Positions 57,027 through 64,000 of a stretch of 64,000 nucleotides of DNA are shown in pieces; positions within the stretch are counted from its first letter, which is position 1, and each line of letters opens with the position of its first letter. Source of the stretch: Flavobacterium ranwuense (lineage in GTDB: Bacteria; Bacteroidota; Bacteroidia; Flavobacteriales; Flavobacteriaceae); contig NZ_SMLH01000010.1 of NCBI RefSeq assembly GCF_004349315.1, forward strand, positions 1-64,000, given 5' to 3'. The notes below the pieces were generated by a model, which saw only the letters and a program-made list of their open reading frames with translations, was not told the origin of the DNA and ran no database searches. The translations under genes were made by a program, and so were the position numbers.

Positions 57027-58265
57027 TTATGCAGCAGAAGAAGTTTCTTCTACTTTGTTTTTTTCATTGAATAAAACTGCAAAAAGCAAGAATACTGCTA
57101 AAGCAATTCCGGCGGGAATAATCCAAACCATTTCCCAATTTATAGCACCATCTAACATTTTATAATTGTCTGTTATCCAACCTGCAACTGCAAAACCAAT
57201 CAACATACCAACTCCGTAAGTAGCTAATGTGATTAGACCTTGAGCAGCACTTTTATATTTTTCTCCCGCTTTTGAATTAGTATAAATTTGACCCGAAACA
57301 AAAAAGAAATCATAGCAAATACCGTGTAAAGCAATACCTATAATAAGCATGAAGCTTAAATCGCCTCCATTACCATAGGCAAATAAAACATAACGAATTG
57401 CCCATGCTAACATTCCAACCAAGATCGTTTTCTTGAAACCGAAACGTGTAAAAAATACAGGAATCAATAATAAAAATAAGGCTTCCGATATTTGACCGAT
57501 TGCCATTTTTCCTGTAGGATTTTCAACTCCAGCTTCTGTTAAAAATGGATGTGCATTTTGATAATAAAAGGCAAGAGGAATACAAATAAGAATAGATGAG
57601 ATAAAAAAGATGGCGAAGTTTTTATCTTTCAGCAACTTTAAAGCATCAAGTCCTATAATATCACCTATTTTTATTTTTTCATCACTTACTTTTGGTGGCG
57701 TTTTTGGTAATGAAAAACTGAATATCCCTAAAATCAAAGCTGCAATTCCTGCCAAAAGAAATGTGTTTTTAAGCAATCCTTCTGAAACAGCTTCTGTAGT
57801 ATCCCAATGAAAAATAAAACTGATAGACAATCCTGCTAAAATCCAGCCAATGGTTCCCCAAACTCTAATATTTGAGAACTCTTTTTCCGGATCTTTCATT
57901 TGATTAAATGACACTGAATTTACTAATGCTAATGTTGGCATATATAAAATCATGTAACTTAGAACGTAGGTATAGAACATTCCAACCTCTTCTGACTGAT
58001 ACATTTGATACATTAAAAATGCTCCGATAAGATGAAGTATTCCTAAGATTTTCTCAGCATTAAAATATCGGTCGGCAATTAAACCTATAATAAAAGGTGC
58101 AATAATAGCGCCCCATGATTGTGTAGAAAAAATGGCGGCAGTTTCTGATCCAGATGCTTTTAGATTATTCCCCAGAAACGTACCAAGGGTTACAAACCAT
58201 GCTCCCCAGATAAAAAATTCTAGGAACATCATTATGGATAATTTAATTCGAATGGTGCTATTCAT
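57027..58265 (-). CDS. Nucleoside-permease-type (NHS) MFS transporter
   Basis: 412 residues, 12 membrane segments. MFLEFFIWGAWFVTLGTFL at the start, and SNIRVWGTIGWILAGLSISF, are typical of NupG/XapB-like H+ symporters; in Bacteroidota such transporters often sit in sugar clusters. Likely imports the products made in the periplasm by neighbours (inference). 11 bp from the next gene. Confidence 0.88.
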   Translation of the reverse strand: MNSTIRIKLSIMMFLEFFIWGAWFVTLGTFLGNNLKASGSETAAIFSTQSWGAIIAPFIIGLIADRYFNAEKILGILHLIGAFLMYQMYQSEEVGMFYTYVLSYMILYMPTLALVNSVSFNQMKDPEKEFSNIRVWGTIGWILAGLSISFIFHWDTTEAVSEGLLKNTFLLAGIAALILGIFSFSLPKTPPKVSDEKIKIGDIIGLDALKLLKDKNFAIFFISSILICIPLAFYYQNAHPFLTEAGVENPTGKMAIGQISEALFLLLIPVFFTRFGFKKTILVGMLAWAIRYVLFAYGNGGDLSFMLIIGIALHGICYDFFFVSGQIYTNSKAGEKYKSAAQGLITLATYGVGMLIGFAVAGWITDNYKMLDGAINWEMVWIIPAGIALAVFLLFAVLFNEKNKVEETSSAA

Positions 58266-58315
58266 TGGTCTTTTTATTTTTTGGTTTTGGTTATTTTTTA
58301 ATATTCAGCTCGCTA

Positions 58316-59047
58316 TTACATACCGTTTTCACATCCAGTAGTTATTTCCATTGAATTCCATTCTTTAATCATAATGTTTCTAAACCAAACATTATCTCCG
58401 TGGTCTTGTAATGCAATTTTACCTTTTTTGAATGCAGCAAAACCTGGCCAAGTAGCAAATTTACTTCCTGCAACTAAAGTTTTAAAATTGGCATCCCAAA
58501 GTGTCGTTTCAACAACTTTCACTCCATTAAGTAACATGGTCAGTTTTCCATACTTACATACTAAATCAACGGAATTCCATTCTCCGACTGGTTTTACAGG
58601 CTCTGAAGAACTTTTAATTAAATCATACAAATTACCTGCTCGATGCTTTTCAATTTTTCCGTCAGAGTGACCATCATTGTCCAATATTTGCATCTCTAAT
58701 CCTGTTTCATACGTATTTTTGAATTTTGCTAAATCTTCGTTTACATAGAAAATAATACCACTGTTTGCATTTGCTGCCACTTTCCATTCTAATTTTAAAT
58801 GAAAATTCTGGTATTCTTTATCTGTTACAAGATCGCCTCCTTGACCATTTTGGGCAGCAGTAGGATCAAAATGCAATACACCATCTGCTGCTTTCCAAGC
58901 TGAACCAGCAGTCTTTTTTCCATAAGAATGCCATCCGGTTGTGGTTTGTCCATCAAATATTGATTTAAATCCTTTTGGTAATGTTTGTGTATTTGCTGTT
59001 TGAATCATTATCATTAAAAGTAATGATGTAAAAATATTTTTAATCAT
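58316..59047 (-). CDS. DUF1080 (3-keto-disaccharide hydrolase-like) secreted protein
   Basis: 243 residues with Sec signal ending ANTQ. DUF1080 motifs: FKSIFDGQTTTGWHSYG, LKLEWKVAANANSGIIFYV, GLEMQILDNDGHSD and the closing GDNVWFRNIMIKEW. Family members cleave 3-keto-glycosides or hydrate the elimination product. Its place between an oxidoreductase and a transporter supports that role. Confidence 0.9.
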   Translation of the reverse strand: MIKNIFTSLLLMIMIQTANTQTLPKGFKSIFDGQTTTGWHSYGKKTAGSAWKAADGVLHFDPTAAQNGQGGDLVTDKEYQNFHLKLEWKVAANANSGIIFYVNEDLAKFKNTYETGLEMQILDNDGHSDGKIEKHRAGNLYDLIKSSSEPVKPVGEWNSVDLVCKYGKLTMLLNGVKVVETTLWDANFKTLVAGSKFATWPGFAAFKKGKIALQDHGDNVWFRNIMIKEWNSMEITTGCENGM

Positions 59048-59071
59048 TTTTAGTGTTTTTAGTTTTTGAAT

Positions 59072-60529
59072 TTATAACGTCAACGCTTTCCAGCCTTGGC
59101 GATAGTCTCGTTTTACAAATTGGTTCACTTCATCAAAATTGGTGATTTTCATGTTGTCATTATCCCACAATAATTTTGCAGAACGTCCCGGATAGATTTC
59201 TTCTCCAAGCTCTTCTCTCTTCAAATCGTAGCCTCTGATAGCTAAATTAGCCATTAATAAAGCTTCGGTTAAAGGACCTGCAATTTCGAAAGGAGAACTC
59301 AGTTCTTTCTTTCCATAACCTGCAATTGCCGCATCAACCCATTGTTTATAATGTCCATTCGAACCCTCATTAACTCTGGTATATTTTTGAGCTATTTTAA
59401 GGTTTTCATTTTTGCTAAGAGGAAGCAAACGAGGATTTAAACCATAGGTATCACACAACATTTTTCCTTTCGTACCAGTAAATAATGTTCCATTTCCACC
59501 GTCTCCAAAAATTTCATTTGGACCTAATTCAGAAGGTCTTTCAGGTTGAATTCCTCCATCCATCCAGTGTACTTTTACGTCACCATTTGTTTTTTCTGTT
59601 TTTGGAAAAGTTAACGTTACGTGACTTGAAGGGGGACAACTTTCTGGGAAATACCCTCTTTTGAATTCATCTACATAAACTGAACCAACACTACATTGAA
59701 CATCTTTTGCATATTTTAAGTTTAATACACTAAAAGGAGCTTCAAGTAAGTGACAACCCATATCTCCTAAAGCACCTGTTCCGTAATCCCACCAACCACG
59801 CCAGTTGAAAGGTACTAATTTATTTACGTATTCTTTTTTTGGAGCTGTACCCAACCATAAATCCCAATCTAATTCCATAGGAATTTCAGCTCTATTAGTT
59901 GACCAAGGAATACCTTGTGGCCATACTGGACGGTCTGTCCAGGCATGAATAGTGTGAACATCACCAATTAAACCGGCTTCATACCATTCTTTCATGATTC
60001 GAGTGCCATCATTTGAGGCTCCTTGATTCCCCATTTGGGTGACCACTTTATATTTCTTGGCAGCTTGAGTCAAGATACGCGCTTCGTAAATGTCATGCGC
60101 TATTGGTTTTTGCACATATACATGTTTTCCTAACTGCATGGCTGCGAGAGCTTGAATCGCGTGATTATGATCTGGGGTAGATACTGAAACTGCATCAAAA
60201 TTTTTATGTTCTTTGTCTAGCATTTCACGCCAATCCTTGTAAAACTTTGCCTTTGGATATGCTTTTACACTATTGGCCGCTCTACGCGTATCAACATCAC
60301 ATAAAAAAGCAATATCAGATTTTCCACTTTCGTAAATCTTTCTAACATCATGAGCTCCTTGGCCACCAACTCCAATACTGGCAATTTGCAAACGATCGCT
60401 TGGGGCAACAAATCCTCTTCCTAATACATGACGGGGAACAATCATAAATGCAGCTGCAGCTATAGCTGTTGTTTTTATGAAATCACGACGGTTATTTGTG
60501 ATTTTATTCTCTTCTTCTTTTTGTTTCAT
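59072..60529 (-). CDS. Tat-exported Gfo/Idh/MocA oxidoreductase
   Basis: 485 residues. Tat signal NNRRDFIKTTAIAAAAFMI; NAD(P)-binding fold ASIGVGGQGAHDVRKIYESG and catalytic-type Lys in YVQKPIAHDIYEA. The export of an NAD-binding protein implies a tightly bound cofactor, as in glucose-fructose oxidoreductase. Long C-terminal substrate domain. Probably oxidises a sugar or glycoside in the periplasm. Confidence 0.9.
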   Translation of the reverse strand: MKQKEEENKITNNRRDFIKTTAIAAAAFMIVPRHVLGRGFVAPSDRLQIASIGVGGQGAHDVRKIYESGKSDIAFLCDVDTRRAANSVKAYPKAKFYKDWREMLDKEHKNFDAVSVSTPDHNHAIQALAAMQLGKHVYVQKPIAHDIYEARILTQAAKKYKVVTQMGNQGASNDGTRIMKEWYEAGLIGDVHTIHAWTDRPVWPQGIPWSTNRAEIPMELDWDLWLGTAPKKEYVNKLVPFNWRGWWDYGTGALGDMGCHLLEAPFSVLNLKYAKDVQCSVGSVYVDEFKRGYFPESCPPSSHVTLTFPKTEKTNGDVKVHWMDGGIQPERPSELGPNEIFGDGGNGTLFTGTKGKMLCDTYGLNPRLLPLSKNENLKIAQKYTRVNEGSNGHYKQWVDAAIAGYGKKELSSPFEIAGPLTEALLMANLAIRGYDLKREELGEEIYPGRSAKLLWDNDNMKITNFDEVNQFVKRDYRQGWKALTL

Positions 60530-60628
60530 TTATTTTTATACGGTTAGTTAATAGTAATAAAATAGTTTAATAAATGACGTGCTTTTGAATATTCTAAAGT
60601 TAAATAGAATAAACAGACACCTTTGATC

Positions 60629-61009
60629 TTATTTTTTAAGGGCTAAAATATATTTCGCCATTGATTTTGCATCCTCTTTTTTTAGAGATGCATGAGCAGC
60701 CATAGGTATTGTTCCCCAAACTCCGGAACCTCCTTTTATTATTTTACCGGATAAATAAGCGGCATTTTTTTCATTAGAAGGATATTTCTTTGCAATATCT
60801 AAATAGGAGGGACCTATAAGTTTCTTGTCTAATTTATGACATCCAATACAATCTGATTTAGCAATTAATTTTTCACCATCTGATATTTGAAAAATTGTGT
60901 TCGGTTTTTTAGTAACTTTACTATATTTTGTGTCTAAATTGTCATTAGTAAATGAGGTTAAGCTAATTAAAGCAACCCCAAAAAGCAAATATTTTAATTT
61001 CATTTTCAT
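60629..61009 (-). CDS. Small c-type cytochrome
   Basis: 126 residues, Sec signal, one haem site CIGCH (Cys54-His58) with a Met in GTIPMAAHA as likely sixth ligand. Class I cytochrome. Sits between two sugar genes, so it may take electrons from the GMC oxidoreductase (inference). An ATG 6 bp downstream is an alternative start. Confidence 0.9.
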   Translation of the reverse strand: MKMKLKYLLFGVALISLTSFTNDNLDTKYSKVTKKPNTIFQISDGEKLIAKSDCIGCHKLDKKLIGPSYLDIAKKYPSNEKNAAYLSGKIIKGGSGVWGTIPMAAHASLKKEDAKSMAKYILALKK

Positions 61010-61022
61010 TTCTATTTAAGTT

Positions 61023-62075
61023 TTATAATCCTAAGTTTTTTCTATTAAAAGCTTTATTTGTTTCCACGGCAGCAAAGTCATCAAATGCTTTATCAGTAAC
61101 TTTTATAATATGATTTTTTATAAATTCAGCACCTTCACGAGCTCCATCTTCTTGATTTTTAATGCAACATTCCCATTCCATAACTGCCCAACCTTTGAAA
61201 TCATATTGTGCCAGTTTGCTGAAAATAGTTTTAAAATCAATTTGACCATCTCCTGGAGAACGATAACGCCCCGCACGATTTACCCAACTTTGATATCCTC
61301 CAAAAGTTCCTTGTTTCCCTGTTGGATTAAACTCAGCATCCTTTACGTGAAAAGCTTTAATCCTTTCATGGTAAAAATCGATGTATTGTATATAATCTAA
61401 CTGTTGCAATACAAAATGTGAGGGGTCATAAAGCAAACAAGCTCTAGAATGATTATTTACAGCCTTCAAAAACATTTCATAGGTTTCCCCATCAAACAAA
61501 TCTTCTCCAGGGTGAATTTCATAACAAAGATCGACTCCATTTTGATCAAACTCATTTAAGATAGGCAACCAGCGTTTTGCCAATTCAGCGAAACCATCTT
61601 CAACTAAACCCGGAGGTCTTTGTGGCCATGGGTGAAAATATTGCCAAAGCAAAGAACCGCTAAAAGTTGCATGTGCATTTAAACCTAAATTTTGGGATGC
61701 TTTTGCAGCATATTTCAATTGTTGAACGGCCCATTCTTGTCTCGCTTTTGAATTTCCATGCACATTTACCGGAGCAAAAGCATCAAAAAAATCATCATAA
61801 GCAGGATGAACAGCTACTAACTGACCTTGTAAGTGAGTTGATAGTTCTGTGATCTCTAAACCGTAAGAAGCAATTTTTCCTTTAAGTTCATCGGCATAGG
61901 TTTTACTTTCTGCAGCCTTTTGCAAATCAATGAATCGAGTATCTAATGTTGGCATTTGAATACCTTTAAAACCTAAATCAGCGGCCCATTTACAAATTCC
62001 ATCTAAGGAATTAAAAGGAGCTTCATCACTAATAAATTGGGCTAAAAATACCGCAGGGCCTTGTATTGTTGTCAT
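61023..62075 (-). CDS. Sugar-phosphate isomerase/epimerase-like TIM-barrel protein, cytoplasmic
   Basis: 350 residues, no signal peptide. Xylose-isomerase-like TIM barrel: DLGFKGIQMPTLD, LCYEIHPGEDLFDG, LLYDPSHFVLQQLDY, AFHVKDAEF and WAVMEWECCI with Glu, Asp and His ligands. May act on the imported keto-sugar. Starts 39 bp after the end of the Gfo/Idh/MocA gene. Confidence 0.85.
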   Translation of the reverse strand: MTTIQGPAVFLAQFISDEAPFNSLDGICKWAADLGFKGIQMPTLDTRFIDLQKAAESKTYADELKGKIASYGLEITELSTHLQGQLVAVHPAYDDFFDAFAPVNVHGNSKARQEWAVQQLKYAAKASQNLGLNAHATFSGSLLWQYFHPWPQRPPGLVEDGFAELAKRWLPILNEFDQNGVDLCYEIHPGEDLFDGETYEMFLKAVNNHSRACLLYDPSHFVLQQLDYIQYIDFYHERIKAFHVKDAEFNPTGKQGTFGGYQSWVNRAGRYRSPGDGQIDFKTIFSKLAQYDFKGWAVMEWECCIKNQEDGAREGAEFIKNHIIKVTDKAFDDFAAVETNKAFNRKNLGL

Positions 62076-62114
62076 ATTATATTTTGTCTAAAACTTTTAT
62101 GAATACCTATTTTG

Positions 62115-63278
62115 TTACAAAACGTAAGGAGTCCATTTTTTATCAGATTGTGATGATGCTACTACGTTATCAATAAATGCCATTCCTCGTAATCCATCTT
62201 CTACAGAAGGGAAGTCTAACATTTCAGGAGTAGGTTCTGTACCATCTAATTTACAACCAAGTGTTAAGGCAAAGTTGCGATAAATATTTGCAAATGCTTC
62301 TAAATAACCTTCTGGATGTCCGCCAGGAGTACGGCAATTATGGGTTGCAAATGAAGATAAATGAGCGCCATAATTAGATCCCGCTCTTAAAATTTGAGTT
62401 GGTTCATCTAACCATCTAACCGTTAAAGTATTTGGATCATGTTGGAACCATTCGATTCCGCCTTTTTCACCATAAACTCTAATTTTCAAAGCATTTTCTT
62501 CTCCTGCAGCTACTTGCGATGCAATTAAAACTCCTTTTGCACCATTATCAAATTTCAACAATACAGCTCCATCATCATCCATTATGCGGCCCTCGACTAA
62601 TGTATTTAGTTCTGCACAAACATCTGTAATTTTAGCTCCGGTAATATATTCGGCTAAATGTGATGCATGAGTTCCAATGTCTCCCATTACAGAACTTTTT
62701 CCTGATTTAGTCGGATCAGTTCTCCAAGCGGCTTGTGCATTACCTTCTCTTTCGGATAGTTTACTCAACCATCCTTGAGGATATTCTACCAAGATTTTTC
62801 TAATCTTACCCAGTTTTCCTTCTCTAACCATGGCTTTCGCCTGTTTGACCATTGGATAACCGGAGTAGGTATGAGTTAAACAAAGAATTAATCCCGTTTC
62901 TTCTACTTTTTGTTTTAATAGTTTTGCTTCTTCCAATGAAAAAGTCATTGGTTTTTCAATTACTACATTAAAACCATGTTCCAAAGCCATCATTGCAGGT
63001 GCAAAATGGGCAAAATTTGGTGTGACAATAGTAACAAAATCGATTCTTTCTTCAGCTGGTAAAGCCGCTTCAGCTTTAATCATTTCGTCATACGTTAAAT
63101 ACGTTCTTGATTCCGGAAGAAACAAGGCTTTACCAGATGCAATTGCGGTTTCTGGTTTTATACTTAAGGCACCACAACTTAATTCAATTAGTCCATCCAT
63201 ATTGGCGGCTAAGCGGTGAATAGCACCTATAAAGGCATCTTGACCACCACCGACCATACCCATTCTTAATTTTCTCAT
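62115..63278 (-). CDS. Gfo/Idh/MocA oxidoreductase, cytoplasmic
   Basis: 387 residues without signal peptide. Starts RMGMVGGGQDAFIGAIHRLA (NAD-binding) and has NVVIEKPMTFSLEEAK with the conserved Lys; GDIGTHASHLAEYITG in the substrate domain. Probably reduces or oxidises the sugar inside the cell, complementing the exported relative at 59072-60529. 10 bp after the GMC gene. Confidence 0.9.
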   Translation of the reverse strand: MRKLRMGMVGGGQDAFIGAIHRLAANMDGLIELSCGALSIKPETAIASGKALFLPESRTYLTYDEMIKAEAALPAEERIDFVTIVTPNFAHFAPAMMALEHGFNVVIEKPMTFSLEEAKLLKQKVEETGLILCLTHTYSGYPMVKQAKAMVREGKLGKIRKILVEYPQGWLSKLSEREGNAQAAWRTDPTKSGKSSVMGDIGTHASHLAEYITGAKITDVCAELNTLVEGRIMDDDGAVLLKFDNGAKGVLIASQVAAGEENALKIRVYGEKGGIEWFQHDPNTLTVRWLDEPTQILRAGSNYGAHLSSFATHNCRTPGGHPEGYLEAFANIYRNFALTLGCKLDGTEPTPEMLDFPSVEDGLRGMAFIDNVVASSQSDKKWTPYVL

Positions 63279-63288
63279 AATAATGAAC

Positions 63289-64000
63289 CTAGATATTACC
63301 TTTTTTTAATTCTTTTACTGCGTAATCACAGGCACGTGCCGTTAAAGCCATAAATGTTAATGAAGGGTTTTGACAAGCGATAGATGGCATACAAGAACCA
63401 TCGGTAACAAATACATTACTAACTTCATGCATTTGATTCCATTTATTTAAAACGGAAGTTTTAGGATCATTACCCATTCTGGCAGTACCCATTTCGTGTA
63501 TAGCCATTCCAGGATAACAATCATTATCATAGGTTTTTACATTTTTGATTCCAGATGCTTCGAGCATTTCAGCTGCATCATTCATCATGTCCTCACGCAT
63601 TTTAGCTTCATTCTCTTTGTATTCACAATCAATGGCCAATACAGGTTGTCCCCATTTATCTTTTTTGTTGTGATCGATGTAGACTTTATTTTCATAATAA
63701 GGCAACATTTCTCCAAATCCACCTAATCCCATACTCCAAGAATCCGCAGGAAGAGACATACTGTCTTTAAAATCTCCTCCAAAGGCTAATTCAGCAACTT
63801 CCTTATGCCATAATCCTCTACTTGCACCTCCTTGGTAACCAAAACCTCTTAAATAATCTCTTTTATCAGCACCTACATTTTGGTATCGTGGAATATAAAT
63901 ACCATTAGCTCTTCTTCCATATGTATATTTATCTTCAAAACCTTCGGCAGTTCCTTCGGCTCCACAACGGAAGTGATGGTCCATTAAATTATGTCCTAAT
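63289..64000 (-). CDS. GMC-family oxidoreductase (5' end outside window)
   Basis: C-terminal 236 codons; the reading frame is open to the right edge (LGHNLMDHHFRCGAEG). GMC C-terminal domain: PGMAIHEMGTARMGNDPKTSVLN with the catalytic His, and VFVTDGSCMPSIACQNPSLTFMALTARA, the closing FAD-domain motif. Flavoprotein dehydrogenases of this type oxidise sugars, often at C3. It would be the first or an early gene of this cluster. Confidence 0.92.
   Translation of the reverse strand, partial: LGHNLMDHHFRCGAEGTAEGFEDKYTYGRRANGIYIPRYQNVGADKRDYLRGFGYQGGASRGLWHKEVAELAFGGDFKDSMSLPADSWSMGLGGFGEMLPYYENKVYIDHNKKDKWGQPVLAIDCEYKENEAKMREDMMNDAAEMLEASGIKNVKTYDNDCYPGMAIHEMGTARMGNDPKTSVLNKWNQMHEVSNVFVTDGSCMPSIACQNPSLTFMALTARACDYAVKELKKGNI

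Overview
The window looks like chromosome of a Flavobacterium-type bacterium (Bacteroidota). The evidence is the low GC content, the type IX secretion (T9SS) cargo and PorP-like genes, a fused lpxC-fabZ gene, a fused hisB and hisIE, the near absence of Shine-Dalgarno sites, and repeated TAnnTTTG promoter boxes a short distance upstream of genes. No rRNA, tRNA, CRISPR array or intact insertion sequence was seen.

Region by region. 1-7156 (minus): a truncated PorP/SprF-like gene next to a giant repeat-rich surface protein with a type B T9SS C-terminal domain, plus a doubtful small secreted ORF. 7157-8828: very AT-rich DNA holding a decayed IS1595-type transposase. 8829-9659: an ice-binding (DUF3494) lipoprotein. 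9984-13396: an accessory islet of small plus-strand genes (VOC protein, MORN-like, GNAT, GyrI-like, protoglobin and a second, internally deleted GyrI-like gene). 13481-19685 (minus): a complete RND efflux operon with its own GbsR/MarR-type regulator and a palindrome at its promoter. 19931-22079: a DUF1080 protein and an HD-domain phosphohydrolase. 22120-28365: lipid A genes lpxD, lpxC-fabZ and lpxA, then efp, an lpxD paralogue, an NTF2-like gene and sucD. 28581-36263: a possible GIY-YIG-like protein, a NhaC-family transporter behind a structured S-box-like leader, fabG, a large membrane protein, and a LysR/YeiH pair facing a YoaK-family gene. 36361-40266: a zinc-dependent phospholipase C/S1-P1-type protein, an LTA-synthase-like sulfatase and a small membrane protein.

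40328-48277 is a complete histidine operon (hisG-D-C-B-H-A, a NIPSNAP-like gene, hisF, hisIE). It opens with a His-rich leader peptide, an antiterminator segment and a terminator, and closes with a strong terminator. 48343-55102 holds an esterase, a leucyl aminopeptidase with an ATP-grasp partner, a PhoD-like lipoprotein and an M1 peptidase. 55227-64000 (minus) is a sugar-oxidation cluster: GMC oxidoreductase (partial), two Gfo/Idh/MocA proteins, three TIM-barrel isomerase-like proteins, a c-type cytochrome, DUF1080 and a nucleoside-permease-like MFS transporter. Its exported components suggest a 3-keto-sugar route in the periplasm.

The most notable non-coding items are the leader before the NhaC-type gene, which has an S-box-like P3 element, a reduced P2 and a switch-like alternative pairing to the start region; the his attenuator; and a set of within-operon spacers built from a few repeated short words that form inverted repeats.
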